DNA of 64,000 nt from Marinobacter changyiensis (lineage in GTDB: Bacteria; Pseudomonadota; Gammaproteobacteria; Pseudomonadales; Oleiphilaceae). Where the stretch lies: assembly GCF_009193265.1 (NCBI RefSeq), contig NZ_VZZZ01000007.1, forward strand, positions 1 through 64,000. Direction: 5' to 3'. The first letter of the stretch is position 1. Every line of letters starts with the position of its first letter. The position numbers and the translations under genes are program-made. Below are positions 38,173 to 47,200 of the stretch, one piece after another. The notes below the pieces were generated by a model. The model ran no database searches. It was not told where the DNA came from and saw nothing but the letters and a program-made list of their open reading frames with translations.

Positions 38173-39699
38173 ATGCGGCAGTTATCCGAGCTGGATGCCT
38201 CTTTTCTGTACCTGGAGTCAGAAAGCGCACCGATGCACATTGGCGGCATCTATCTCTTTGCCAGTGAGGATTGTGACAAGCCACTGGCATTCAGCACCTT
38301 TGTCGCGTATCTGCGCAGCCGGTTGCATGTGGTGCCGCTGTTCCGCCAGAAGCTCAAACACATTCCGCTGCGGCTCGGGCGGCCCTACTGGATTGACGAC
38401 ACCGAGTTCAGCATTGAGCGCCACCTTGCCTACGTCAGTCTGGGAGCAAACCGCAAACTCGACAGCCTGATGCGACTCGCTTCACGAATTCTTGAAGAAC
38501 CCCTGAAGCGGGACCGGCCACTGTGGCATATCACCTTTGTCGATGGTTTCCGCCACCAAGACAACGGGGATGCCAAGCAGGGGTTTGCATTGATCGTTCG
38601 GCTTCACCATGCCGCCATTGATGCCTTCAGTGGTGAAGAAATTATGGGCAAATTACTGGAATATGCACCTCAACCCCGTCACATTACTTTGCCCGAACCC
38701 TGGCAGCCACGCTCAGCCCCCTCGGATGAGCGGGTCGTCCTGCAAGCCAGCGCCAATCTGTTGCGAAAACCCTTTCAGATGGCCTCCCTGGCAACTAGCG
38801 CTGTGGAAGCCACCGCCCGCGGCCTGATTCGGCGACAGCTGCATAAGCTGCCACTGCCATTCCCGCTGTTCCAGGCACCCCACAGCCCTTTTAACCGGCA
38901 AATTACCGCCAACCGACGCATTGTGGCCGCCAGTATCGAACTACCAAGACTGAAGGCGATAAAGGCCAGTCTGGGCGACGTCACTCTCAATGACGTTGTG
39001 CTCGGGATCTGTGCTGAGACCCTGCGGCGCTACATGGAGGCCCAGGGCGCCGATACCCAGCGGTCACTGGTCGCCATGACACCCGTATCGGTCAGATCCA
39101 AGAGTTTGCGATCCCCAACAGGCAACCAGATGTCAGCCATGCTGCTCAACCTGGCAACAGACGAGCCCGACCCGGCCCGGCGAATTCGACTGATACACCG
39201 GAACGCAGTGGCTTCGGAGCCCTATCAGGAAGCCATTTCCGCCGACCGGCTGACCGAGCTGGTACCATCGACCATGCTGGCACTCTCTGCCCGGCTCTAT
39301 TCGGAACTCCAGCTGGCGCAACGTTATCAGCCGGTGTTCAACGTGCCGATCACCAATGTGCCGGGGCCCCAGGTGCCGCTCTACCTTCAGGGCGCCCGGC
39401 TGGTCCGTCAGTACAATACGGCACCGCTGTTCGACTCAATGGGGCTTGTGATTGTTGCGGTCAGCTATCAAGGCATACTGACCATCAACTTTACATTGTG
39501 TCCTGACGTGGTGCCGGATGGTGAAAACCTGCAGCTGCTGGTCACAGAGAGCCTGGACAGCATTGAAGAGGCAGCGGCCAACCTGCCTCCCGATACTGAT
39601 AAAAACCCTTCACAGGAAGACCGCCAAACGCTGACAGACGATGCTCTCAATCTGATGGAAGGCGTGATCCGCAAAGCAGTTCGACGCCTTCGCAATTAG
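38173..39699 (+). CDS. Wax ester synthase / diacylglycerol acyltransferase (WS/DGAT)
   Basis: Acyl-CoA-dependent acyltransferase that makes wax esters or triacylglycerol for storage. The N-terminal condensation-like domain begins MRQLSELDASFLYLESE. The conserved PLW segment (PLWHITFVDG) is near residue 116 and the NDVVLG motif is in the C-terminal domain. The active-site motif, usually HHxxxDG, here reads HHAAIDA (His145, His146, Asp150, Ala151), so the last glycine is alanine while the catalytic histidines and aspartate remain. The 508 residues are within the usual range. The C-terminus is basic (RKAVRRLRN). It stands 94 bases after the LysR gene. Marinobacter relatives carry several such paralogues; whether this one is active is uncertain. 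Confidence 0.9.
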   Translation: MRQLSELDASFLYLESESAPMHIGGIYLFASEDCDKPLAFSTFVAYLRSRLHVVPLFRQKLKHIPLRLGRPYWIDDTEFSIERHLAYVSLGANRKLDSLMRLASRILEEPLKRDRPLWHITFVDGFRHQDNGDAKQGFALIVRLHHAAIDAFSGEEIMGKLLEYAPQPRHITLPEPWQPRSAPSDERVVLQASANLLRKPFQMASLATSAVEATARGLIRRQLHKLPLPFPLFQAPHSPFNRQITANRRIVAASIELPRLKAIKASLGDVTLNDVVLGICAETLRRYMEAQGADTQRSLVAMTPVSVRSKSLRSPTGNQMSAMLLNLATDEPDPARRIRLIHRNAVASEPYQEAISADRLTELVPSTMLALSARLYSELQLAQRYQPVFNVPITNVPGPQVPLYLQGARLVRQYNTAPLFDSMGLVIVAVSYQGILTINFTLCPDVVPDGENLQLLVTESLDSIEEAAANLPPDTDKNPSQEDRQTLTDDALNLMEGVIRKAVRRLRN

Positions 39700-39714
39700 C
39701 ATTTCGTCTGGCTG

Positions 39715-40365
39715 CTACTCGAAGGCCCAGCGCAGGAATTCACGTTTTTCCTCACCGCTTGCCTGCCCCCAAATCTGTTTGAGCGCATCAAGTCGATTTA
39801 TGGGCTCACCCGACTGTGCCGTCGGGGTTGCGGCTGGTGTGACAGCGACTGCTTCAGGTGATCGTTCCAACACGGGCAACGCTGGCCGAGGGCTGGTTGC
39901 AGGCTTGCTGGCCTCAGCCACAACCCGGCCGGACTGATCCACGATCCGGCCGTCAAAATTGGCGGCAAACGCTTCCGCTTCCTCCCGGTTAGCAAGCTCC
40001 GGGATCTCAAACCGGTACACTTCACCCGCGCGGGCATTCAGCACGAACTGCTGGGGTTCCGACTTGACTGTGTGCACCTTGGACTCACCATTCCTGACCA
40101 CGGTATTCTTTGCCCAGATGGTCTTGTGGGTAACCACCACGGTGTTCTCGCCCGGCAGCAACTGATAGTCGAGCGCCAGGTCATCCATCAGGAAGTTGCC
40201 AACTTGTCGGCCGTTTACCCGCACAACCTGAATGCTGCCTGGCGCTTCCAGCACAGCCACCTGATCAGCATCCGCAGCTGCACCTTCCCAGGTCTGTACA
40301 CTCTTCATGGCAGTACTGCAGCCAACCAGAGCAACACTGGTGAGCAAAACCAGTAAAAATTTCAT
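39715..40365 (-). CDS. Lipoprotein, DUF2057/YccT-like
   Basis: Predicted lipoprotein. The start at 40365 has GAGG eight bases upstream and gives MKFLLVLLTSVALVGCSTAM, with lipobox LVGC and cysteine 16. The region from about 40 to 130 (IQVVRVNGRQVGNFL, LLPGENTVVVTHKTIW) resembles the DUF2057 family of E. coli YccT, recalled by eye. A proline/alanine/threonine-rich linker follows, then a compact tail LKQIWGQASGEEKREFLRWAFE. It faces the WS/DGAT gene tail to tail, with no operon partner. Function is unknown; it probably sits in the envelope. Confidence 0.7.
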   Translation of the reverse strand: MKFLLVLLTSVALVGCSTAMKSVQTWEGAAADADQVAVLEAPGSIQVVRVNGRQVGNFLMDDLALDYQLLPGENTVVVTHKTIWAKNTVVRNGESKVHTVKSEPQQFVLNARAGEVYRFEIPELANREEAEAFAANFDGRIVDQSGRVVAEASKPATSPRPALPVLERSPEAVAVTPAATPTAQSGEPINRLDALKQIWGQASGEEKREFLRWAFE

Positions 40366-40517
40366 AACAACCTCACAGGTTCGAAAACGGAATTGTCGCA
40401 TTCTGACGACTGCATTTGACAAGCGCAAGACAGACGGTCCCTATCGGGAAACGGCTTTCTGCCTGAATGCACCCTGACCGTTCGTCGGAATCTGGAAATT
40501 TTTGTAATATTTTGTTG

Positions 40518-40532
40518 AATTCAGCCTGAATT
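40518..40532. repeat. 15-bp perfect palindrome upstream of the DUF6316-like gene
   Basis: AATTCAG-C-CTGAATT, two 7-bp arms about a single central base, 78 bases before the start codon in an AT-rich stretch. It could be an operator; no regulator is assigned. Confidence 0.55.
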
Positions 40533-40609
40533 GATTTACTTTTGACATAGTATCTGTATTCGCCATCGGCCCGTTAATAACGACAATCTCAGGGGCACAG
40601 GAGGTTTGA

Positions 40610-40813
40610 ATGAGTATTGAAGCACGTTCCGGTGAAGCGGGATCGGTTCCGTTTCGCAGTAGCCGTTTCTTTTGCGTCGGGGGCAAGTGGTACTTCACAA
40701 CCCGGGAGGGCTTTGACAGCGGGCCTTTTGCGTCCAGAGACCGGGCGGAAATCGGCCTGAGACGGTTCTTGCATGTCGTAAGCCTGCTACCAGAGCAAGA
40801 GCGGATTCACTAG
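40610..40813 (+). CDS. Small DUF6316-like protein
   Basis: 67-residue protein of unknown function. It is soluble with no signal peptide. The central block FRSSRFFCVGGKWYFTTREG is followed by GPFASRDRAEIGLRRFL, a pattern I associate with the small DUF6316 family of pseudomonads and Marinobacter, where basic and aromatic residues suggest a compact binding domain. The ribosome site AGGAGGT is near-perfect and four bases from the ATG, so the gene is well translated. It lies alone in a 470-base gap between the lipoprotein and thiL. Confidence 0.75.
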   Translation: MSIEARSGEAGSVPFRSSRFFCVGGKWYFTTREGFDSGPFASRDRAEIGLRRFLHVVSLLPEQERIH

Positions 40814-40833
40814 AACCCACGTTGCAACCTCGG

Positions 40834-41796
40834 TCATTCATCGCCTCCGAAATGGTCATATCCGGCGCTGATTACAGTGCGGTCCTGATGCCCGTCGTTC
40901 AGCCATATGCCTGATTCCGGGATGACTTCGCCAATGATGGTCAGCTCGCTACTACTGACAACCTCCTCCAGTGAAGGCCAGCGGTCCGGCGCCACGGTAA
41001 AACAGATTTCATAATCATCGCCACCGTTGAGCGCCATCGCCAGGGCCTCCTGCTCGCTGTGAAGCGCCATTAACGCGGCAGACCGCGGAATCGCATGTTC
41101 AATCAGACGAGCGCCCACTCTTGAGGCGACGAGTATGTGGCCCAGATCTGCCAGCAAACCGTCGGAAACATCGACTGCGGCCGAAGCTCTGCCCCGAAGC
41201 AACTGCCCCAGAGCCAGTTTCGCCTCCGGGTGATGATAACGGTCAAGCAACGCCCGGACAGGGCGGGATGGGGAGGATTCGTTCAACCAGTTCAGTGCCG
41301 CGCGCGCATCCCCCAAGGTCCCGGACACCCCGATCAGATCGCCGGGCCGCGCTCCCGAGCGCAGAATTGCCTGCCCGGCCGGGACGGTACCATGGACCTG
41401 GAGAGAGAGCGTTAAAGGACCCCGGGTCGTATCACCACCGGCCAAAGCCAAACCAAAGTGTTTGGCGGCATCGCTCAAACCAAGAGCAAACGCTTTCAGC
41501 CAGGCCTCGTTGGAGAAAGGTAAGGTGAGCGCCAGAGTAAAGCAAACCGGGTCTGCCCCCATGGCGGCGAGATCACTGGCAGCGACGGCCAGGCTTCGCC
41601 AGCCCAGCAGGCGGGGCGAATATGCTGTCGGGAAATGCACACCTTCGACCAGGGTGTCGATCGAGAAGACCAACTCGGTACCCGGCGGCAGTCTCTGGAT
41701 CGCGCAGTCATCCCCCGGGCCCAGCCGGACCGCCGGAGTTCCGGTGGCTTCAGCCACCGGCATGAAAATCTGACGGATCAGAGCAAACTCATTCAT
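40834..41796 (-). CDS. thiL: Thiamine-monophosphate kinase
   Basis: Final step of thiamine pyrophosphate synthesis: phosphorylates thiamine monophosphate with ATP. The PurM-like domains show GPGDDCAI near residue 27, ASDLAAMGA and GGDTTRGP near the middle, and a later GGDDYEI motif. The 320 residues are normal. Its ATG follows the nusB stop immediately, so translation is coupled to nusB, an arrangement typical of gammaproteobacteria. Confidence 0.96.
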   Translation of the reverse strand: MNEFALIRQIFMPVAEATGTPAVRLGPGDDCAIQRLPPGTELVFSIDTLVEGVHFPTAYSPRLLGWRSLAVAASDLAAMGADPVCFTLALTLPFSNEAWLKAFALGLSDAAKHFGLALAGGDTTRGPLTLSLQVHGTVPAGQAILRSGARPGDLIGVSGTLGDARAALNWLNESSPSRPVRALLDRYHHPEAKLALGQLLRGRASAAVDVSDGLLADLGHILVASRVGARLIEHAIPRSAALMALHSEQEALAMALNGGDDYEICFTVAPDRWPSLEEVVSSSELTIIGEVIPESGIWLNDGHQDRTVISAGYDHFGGDE

Positions 41797-42285
41797 TTAC
41801 CAGTGGCGGGTTTCAGCCAGCCGCAATCTGCGGCTGAGCTTATCGAGCACACTGTTCACAAACTTGTGTCCTTCGGTGCCACCGAAACGCTTGGCCATCT
41901 CGATACCTTCGTTGATCACCACCTTGTAAGGCACATCAATACGATGTTTCAGCTCGTAGGCACCGAGACGCACAATAGCCAGTTCGACTGCGTCAACCTC
42001 GCCCAGTGGCCGGTCCAGGAATGGCTCGATGGTTCTGTCGAGATCCGCCTGTTCCCGGTGCACACCCCTCAGCAAATCACGAAAATAAGCGGTATCAACG
42101 TTGCCCATGTCGTTGTCCACCATGAACTCCGCCTCGATGTCAGCAATAGGGCTTTTGCTGAAATGACGTTGATACAAGCCTTGCATGGCAAAAATACGGG
42201 CGCGCCTGCGCTCGCCGGCTTTTGGCTTGCGGGCAGGACTCGCACCTTCAGCCATGGATTCTGTGTCATCAGACTCAACCATCAC
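41797..42285 (-). CDS. nusB: Transcription antitermination factor NusB
   Basis: Binds boxA RNA with S10 (NusE) to prevent early termination of rRNA operons. The NusB core begins at [21 protein letters not shown]; an acidic N-terminal extension of about 20 residues precedes it. The family segments YFRDLLRGV and [17 protein letters not shown] are present. The 162 residues are slightly longer than E. coli NusB (139). It overlaps ribH by 4 bases and abuts thiL. It may also serve the rRNA operon predicted off the left edge. Confidence 0.95.
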   Translation of the reverse strand: MMVESDDTESMAEGASPARKPKAGERRRARIFAMQGLYQRHFSKSPIADIEAEFMVDNDMGNVDTAYFRDLLRGVHREQADLDRTIEPFLDRPLGEVDAVELAIVRLGAYELKHRIDVPYKVVINEGIEMAKRFGGTEGHKFVNSVLDKLSRRLRLAETRHW

Positions 42286-42758
42286 TCGCCCAACTTTTTA
42301 AATAAACTGACCATTTCCAGAGCTGTAATAGCAGCTTCAGCACCTTTGTTGCCCGCTTTCGTGCCTGAGCGCTCGATAGCCTGCTCGATACTGTCAACGG
42401 TCAGCACGCCGAAAGTGACCGGTATATCGGTTTCCAGGCTTACCGCACCAATGCCACTGGCCGCCTCACCGGCAACATACTCGAAATGCGGCGTTCCGCC
42501 ACGTATCACGGCACCCAGTGCAATGATCGCATCGTAATGAGCGGTTTCCGCAACACGCTTGACCGCCAGCGGCATCTCATAAGCACCGGGAACCCGGATA
42601 ATTGCGATATCACCATCGGCAATACCATGGCGCCGCAGGGTGTCGACGGCCCCTGCCACCAGGCTCTCGACCACAAACCCGTTGAATCTGCCAACCACCA
42701 GCGCATAGCGCCCGGAACACTGGGTGAAATCGCCTTCAATTACTTTGATATCTGCCAT
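42282..42758 (-). CDS. ribH: 6,7-dimethyl-8-ribityllumazine synthase
   Basis: Penultimate riboflavin step: condenses the pyrimidine intermediate with dihydroxybutanone phosphate. The lumazine synthase segments [24 protein letters not shown] and [12 protein letters not shown] are all present. The 158 residues fit the icosahedral enzyme. It overlaps nusB by 4 bases and follows ribBX by 43 bases. Confidence 0.97.
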   Translation of the reverse strand: MADIKVIEGDFTQCSGRYALVVGRFNGFVVESLVAGAVDTLRRHGIADGDIAIIRVPGAYEMPLAVKRVAETAHYDAIIALGAVIRGGTPHFEYVAGEAASGIGAVSLETDIPVTFGVLTVDSIEQAIERSGTKAGNKGAEAAITALEMVSLFKKLGE

Positions 42759-42801
42759 TATGGACTCCTGTCCGGGCCCGACTGGCGCAGGCCCGGTTCA
42801 T

Positions 42802-43917
42802 TCAGTTTGGGTTGTAAGGGAGGTATTCGACAACCTCGAGATCAAAACCGGAAATGGCCGAAAACTTGATGGGCGCACTTAACAGCCGCATTTTTCCGAC
42901 GCCGATATCCCGCAGAATTTGGGACCCGGTACCGATCGTAAAATAGACCCCCGAGCTGCCCTTGCCTGACGAACCCCGGGCGGCATCAAAGAACTCATGA
43001 ATGCGGTCTTCGAGGTTATGGCTGTCGGCTGCACTGTTCAACAGCACAACGACGCCGGTGCCCGCCTCACCAACAGTTCTGAGCGCATGATGCAATGGCC
43101 AGCTGCCCGAACCTTGCCTGCGTGCGCCCAGCAAGTCACGGAGTGTGTCAGTAATATGCACGCGCACCAGGGCAGGCTCACCCGGTTGGATGTCACCCAT
43201 GACCATGGCCAGGTGGGTAGCACCCTGAATGTTGTCGCGGTAGGTACGCAGATTGAACACCCCATACTCGGTATCCAGGTCGTACTGTTCGATACACTCG
43301 ACGGTGCGCTCGTTGAGTGTGCGGTAATGGATCAGATCAGCAATGGTACCGATCTTCAGGTCATGAAGCTGGGCGAACGCCTCAAGATCTTCACGACGCG
43401 CCATGGAGCCGTCGTCATTCATGATTTCGCAGATCACCCCGGCAGGCTCGCAACCCGCAAGAGCGGCCAGATCACAGGACGCTTCCGTGTGTCCGGCACG
43501 ACTGAGCACACCGCCCGGATCGGCCATCAGCGGGAAAATATGACCGGGCTGGACCAGATCTTCCGGCTTGGCTGCCTTGGCTACGGCGGCCTGCACGGTG
43601 CGCGCCCGGTCTGCTGCCGAGATACCGGTGGTCACACCCACCGTTGCCTCGATGGACAGGGTGAATTTGGTGCCAAATCCAGACGCATTGCGATGCACCA
43701 TCAGTGGCAGGTCCAGTTGTTCGCAACGCTCACGGGTCATCGGCATGCAGATCAGACCACGCCCGAAACGGGCCATGAAATTGATCGCCTCGGGGGTGCA
43801 GAATTCAGCGGCCATCACCAGGTCACCCTCGTTCTCGCGATCTTCATCGTCCATCAGGATGACCATTTTGCCCAGACGGATGTCCTCAACAATATCTTCG
43901 ATGCTATTCAGTGCCAT
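42802..43917 (-). CDS. ribB: 3,4-dihydroxy-2-butanone 4-phosphate synthase with degenerate RibA domain (RibBX type)
   Basis: Makes dihydroxybutanone phosphate from ribulose 5-phosphate. The start is at MALNSIEDIVEDIR (43917); the frame continues to 44004 without similarity. The RibB domain (about 1-200) is intact: MDDEDRENEGD, HRNASGFGTKF and GHIFPLMADPGG. The C-terminal domain (about 201-371) has the GTP cyclohydrolase II layout but lacks its zinc cysteines and catalytic block; where the CxxxxxxxxxxxCxC pattern should be, the sequence is VRVHITDTLRDLLGA. This matches the RibBX variant known in many Proteobacteria. A separate functional ribA should be elsewhere. Confidence 0.92.
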   Translation of the reverse strand: MALNSIEDIVEDIRLGKMVILMDDEDRENEGDLVMAAEFCTPEAINFMARFGRGLICMPMTRERCEQLDLPLMVHRNASGFGTKFTLSIEATVGVTTGISAADRARTVQAAVAKAAKPEDLVQPGHIFPLMADPGGVLSRAGHTEASCDLAALAGCEPAGVICEIMNDDGSMARREDLEAFAQLHDLKIGTIADLIHYRTLNERTVECIEQYDLDTEYGVFNLRTYRDNIQGATHLAMVMGDIQPGEPALVRVHITDTLRDLLGARRQGSGSWPLHHALRTVGEAGTGVVVLLNSAADSHNLEDRIHEFFDAARGSSGKGSSGVYFTIGTGSQILRDIGVGKMRLLSAPIKFSAISGFDLEVVEYLPYNPN

Positions 43918-43946
43918 AAGGCTTTGTACCCTTTCGACCCATTCGT

Positions 43947-43958
43947 TGTTCGCGAACA
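43947..43958. repeat. 12-bp perfect palindrome upstream of ribBX
   Basis: TGTTCGCGAACA lies about 30 bases before the chosen ribBX start, in the gap after ribD. Possible operator or chance palindrome. Confidence 0.4.
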
Positions 43959-44015
43959 GATCATGCTTTGAAATTCGTGATCGACAAGCCTGCCACAATG
44001 ACAAGTGCCGTGAAC

Positions 44016-45131
44016 CTATTGCAGCGCCAGGATCCAGCGCTGGTCGTCACCGATCTGGCGACGATCCGTTACCGTCCATTGTACTTTGTCAGCCATATTT
44101 TCCAGCGGTAGCGCCACCGTTGGCCGACCTTCGCTACCTAAAAACAACGGCGCCTGATACAGCCACAGCTCATCCACCAGCCGTCCGGACACGAAGGCGC
44201 CCGCCAATCGCGGCCCCGCCTCAACCAGCAATTCGTTGATGCCAATATCACCAAGCGCATCCAGCAATTGACCAAGATCAACCCCGTCACTCTGCCAGCC
44301 GACGCCGGTAATACCGACGCCGAGCGCGGCAAGATCCTGAGCAGGTGCCGTGCTCAGCGCCTCCGAAGAACAAAAAACCTGAACATTCCCGCCCTGCAGG
44401 ATCCTGGCACCCGGAGGAGTGCGGGCGTCGCGATCTGCAATCACCCTGAGCGGCTGACGCGCGGGCTCGGTCGCCAGGCCAATATCACCGAGCTCGCTGC
44501 GACGAACCGTCAAGGACGGGTCATCGACAAGGACTGTACCCACCCCCGTCAGGATGGCATCGCTCATGGCGCGCAAACGCTGTACGTCACGTCTGGAGTC
44601 AGCCCCGGTGATCCACTGGCTTTCCCCCGACGCCATGGCGGTGCGGCCATCCAGGCTTGCTGCCACCTTGACCCGGACAAAGGGGCGACCGGTATTCATG
44701 CGTTTCATAAACCCCGGGTTCAGCTTCGCCGCTTCCTCAGCCAGCAACCCCTCGGTGACGCGAACCCCAGCGTCCCGCAGCTGCTGGAGGCCACGGCCTG
44801 ACACTGCCGGGTTGGGATCCTTGGTCGCCGCAAAAATATGTGCCACGCCAGCATCAATCAATGCCCGGGAGCAAGGCGGTGTGCGGCCGAAGTGACTGCA
44901 CGGCTCCAGGGTGACATACACCGTCGCCCCCCGGGCCTCCGGACCCGCCTGGCTTATCGCCCGGACCTCTGCGTGAGCCTCACCGGCACGCTCGTGCCAG
45001 CCCTCACCGAGAATCCTTCCGTCCTTGGCGATGACACAACCTACCCGGGGATTGGGATGGGTCGAGTAGCGACCCCGCCAGGCCAACTGGACAGCTCTGG
45101 CCATCAGAGCGGTATCTCTGGCATCGATCAT
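44016..45131 (-). CDS. ribD: Bifunctional diaminohydroxyphosphoribosylaminopyrimidine deaminase / reductase
   Basis: Second and third riboflavin steps. The N-terminal deaminase has the zinc motifs HAEVRA and [11 protein letters not shown]. The C-terminal reductase domain starts near residue 145 ([15 protein letters not shown]) with [10 protein letters not shown] and ends in SEGRP and LPL segments. The 371 residues are normal. It overlaps nrdR by 4 bases (ATGA), the conserved nrdR-ribD pair, so it is co-transcribed with it. A gene for riboflavin synthase alpha subunit does not follow, unlike in P. aeruginosa. Confidence 0.97.
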   Translation of the reverse strand: MIDARDTALMARAVQLAWRGRYSTHPNPRVGCVIAKDGRILGEGWHERAGEAHAEVRAISQAGPEARGATVYVTLEPCSHFGRTPPCSRALIDAGVAHIFAATKDPNPAVSGRGLQQLRDAGVRVTEGLLAEEAAKLNPGFMKRMNTGRPFVRVKVAASLDGRTAMASGESQWITGADSRRDVQRLRAMSDAILTGVGTVLVDDPSLTVRRSELGDIGLATEPARQPLRVIADRDARTPPGARILQGGNVQVFCSSEALSTAPAQDLAALGVGITGVGWQSDGVDLGQLLDALGDIGINELLVEAGPRLAGAFVSGRLVDELWLYQAPLFLGSEGRPTVALPLENMADKVQWTVTDRRQIGDDQRWILALQ

Positions 45132-45652
45132 GTGCGGCCCTTTGGCTTATCATTTTCGGCCAGGGCCTTGGCCACATCGGAAGCGTCAGCACCCTCACCC
45201 ATATGGGCGGACAAGCGCTCAATCTCTTCCTTGAATTCGTTGATATCCTGGAAGCTCCGATAGACCGAAGCGAAACGAACATAGGCGACTTTATCTAGCT
45301 GACGGAGTTCACTCATGATCTCCTCCCCCAGCTGCATCGACTTGATTTCCCGCTCACCGGTGGCTCGCAGACGGAACCGGACCCGGGTCAAAGCGGCTTC
45401 GATGTCCTCAATGCTGACCGGCCTTTTCTCCAGCGCTTTCATCAGCCCGGCCCGCAGTTTTTCCTCGTCGAATGGCTGGCGAGTGCCATCCTGCTTGACC
45501 ACGCGGGGCATAACCAGTTCTGCAGATTCAAAGGTGGTGAAGCGCTCACGGCACGAAAGGCACTCCCTTCGGCGGCGCACCTGGTCACCTTCGGCAACCA
45601 GCCGTGAATCGATGACCTTGGTATCAGCTTCACCACAGAAAGGGCAATGCAT
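45128..45652 (-). CDS. nrdR: Ribonucleotide-reductase transcriptional repressor NrdR
   Basis: ATP/dATP-sensing repressor of nrd genes. The zinc ribbon has CPFC at residues 3-6 and CLSC at about 31-34, followed by the ATP-cone domain (about 46-136) with [16 protein letters not shown]. The 174 residues are slightly longer than the usual 150 through a charged C-terminus. It overlaps ribD and is 64 bases from glyA. No NrdR box was seen in this window, so its targets are elsewhere. Confidence 0.97.
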   Translation of the reverse strand: MHCPFCGEADTKVIDSRLVAEGDQVRRRRECLSCRERFTTFESAELVMPRVVKQDGTRQPFDEEKLRAGLMKALEKRPVSIEDIEAALTRVRFRLRATGEREIKSMQLGEEIMSELRQLDKVAYVRFASVYRSFQDINEFKEEIERLSAHMGEGADASDVAKALAENDKPKGRT

Positions 45653-45716
45653 GCTTGGTGCTCCCGGAGGATGCCGGCGCCCTGCAAGTGCAAGGCCCGG
45701 TCATTAGCTGAGGGGC

Positions 45717-46973
45717 TCAGGTGCCATAAACAGGAAAGCGCGCGCAGAGCGCGCTGACCTGTTCTTTGACCCGGGCGTTGACTTCGTCACTGTCGATGTT
45801 GTCGAGTATATCGCACATCCAACCCGCCAGTTCCCGGCACTCGGACTCTCCGAATCCTCGGGTGGTCACTGCAGGCGTGCCGATCCGCAAGCCGGAGGTC
45901 ACAAACGGAGAGCGCGGATCGTTGGGAACAGCGTTCTTGTTCACCGTGATGTAAGCGCGACCGAGCGCTGCATCCGCGTCTTTGCCAGTAATATCCTGCT
46001 TGATCAGGCTGACCAGGAACAGGTGGTTAGTAGTGCCACCAGAGACCACATCAAAACCCCTGGCGACAAAAGCTTCAGCCATTGCCTTGGCATTTTTGAT
46101 GACCTGCTGCTGATATACCTTGAACTCATCGCTCATGGCTTCCTTGAAACAGATTGCCTTGGCCGCGATCACGTGCATCAAGGGGCCGCCCTGGCTGCCG
46201 GGGAAAACAGCCGAGTTCAGTTTTTTCTGCAGATCGGCGTCATCACAGGCGAGAATCAGCCCGCCGCGGGGGCCGCGCAAGGTTTTGTGGGTCGTCGTTG
46301 TGACCACGTGGGCATGGGGAATCGGATCCGGATAAACACCTGCGGCAACCAGACCGGCCACATGGGCCATGTCGACAAACAGGTAGGCACCGATCTTGTC
46401 GGCAATGGCGCGAAAGCGCGCGAAATCGAGCTTCTGGGAATAGGCCGAGAACCCGGCAATAATCATTTTGGGCTTATGGTCGAGGGCCAGCTGCTCAACT
46501 TCATCGTAATCGATCAGGCCAGTATCCGTGTTGATCCCGTACTGGACCGCATTGTATATCTTGCCGGAAAAATTCACTGACGCGCCATGGGTCAGGTGGC
46601 CGCCATGGGCCAGGCTCATGCCGAGGACCGTGTCACCGGGTTTGAGCAACGCCATGAAGACCGCCGAGTTGGCTTGTGATCCGGAATGCGGCTGCACGTT
46701 GGCATACGCTGCGCCGAACAATTGCCTGGCTCGGTCGATGGCCAACTTCTCGGCAACATCAACGTATTCGCAGCCACCGTAATAACGCTTGCCCGGATAC
46801 CCTTCCGCGTATTTGTTGGTGAGCGCAGAGCCCTGGGCTTCCATTACGCGCGGGCTGGTATAGTTCTCCGATGCAATAAGCTCGATATGCGTTTCCTGGC
46901 GTATGGTTTCGGCCTGAATGGCATTCCAGATTTCGTCGTCGTATCCGGCGATTTTCATATCACGGTTAAACAT
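45717..46973 (-). CDS. glyA: Serine hydroxymethyltransferase
   Basis: PLP enzyme interconverting serine and glycine, feeding one-carbon units into tetrahydrofolate. The start [19 protein letters not shown], the [13 protein letters not shown] segment and the PLP lysine in [14 protein letters not shown] (near 230) are diagnostic. The 418 residues are normal. It is followed by nrdR-ribD in the same direction, and divergent from ettA with a 227-base gap. In the P. aeruginosa numbering I recall it near nrdR too. Confidence 0.98.
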   Translation of the reverse strand: MFNRDMKIAGYDDEIWNAIQAETIRQETHIELIASENYTSPRVMEAQGSALTNKYAEGYPGKRYYGGCEYVDVAEKLAIDRARQLFGAAYANVQPHSGSQANSAVFMALLKPGDTVLGMSLAHGGHLTHGASVNFSGKIYNAVQYGINTDTGLIDYDEVEQLALDHKPKMIIAGFSAYSQKLDFARFRAIADKIGAYLFVDMAHVAGLVAAGVYPDPIPHAHVVTTTTHKTLRGPRGGLILACDDADLQKKLNSAVFPGSQGGPLMHVIAAKAICFKEAMSDEFKVYQQQVIKNAKAMAEAFVARGFDVVSGGTTNHLFLVSLIKQDITGKDADAALGRAYITVNKNAVPNDPRSPFVTSGLRIGTPAVTTRGFGESECRELAGWMCDILDNIDSDEVNARVKEQVSALCARFPVYGT

Positions 46974-47200
46974 TGATTTGCTGCCCCTGTTTGCTGTGTC
47001 TGCCCGGCAGACAATCTGAATTCGGCTGTGAAAAATAGGGCCGCTATTCTAACGTATTACGGGCCTTGAAATCACCTTTTCAGCACTAAAGCCAGCCGAG
47101 CATGCCGCCGTTGACACCGATTGCTATAAGGCAGCGGTTTCGCTACCTTTACAGGCCAGTTTCACGAGAACGGACACCAAACGAAAGGATCCTGCCAGCT

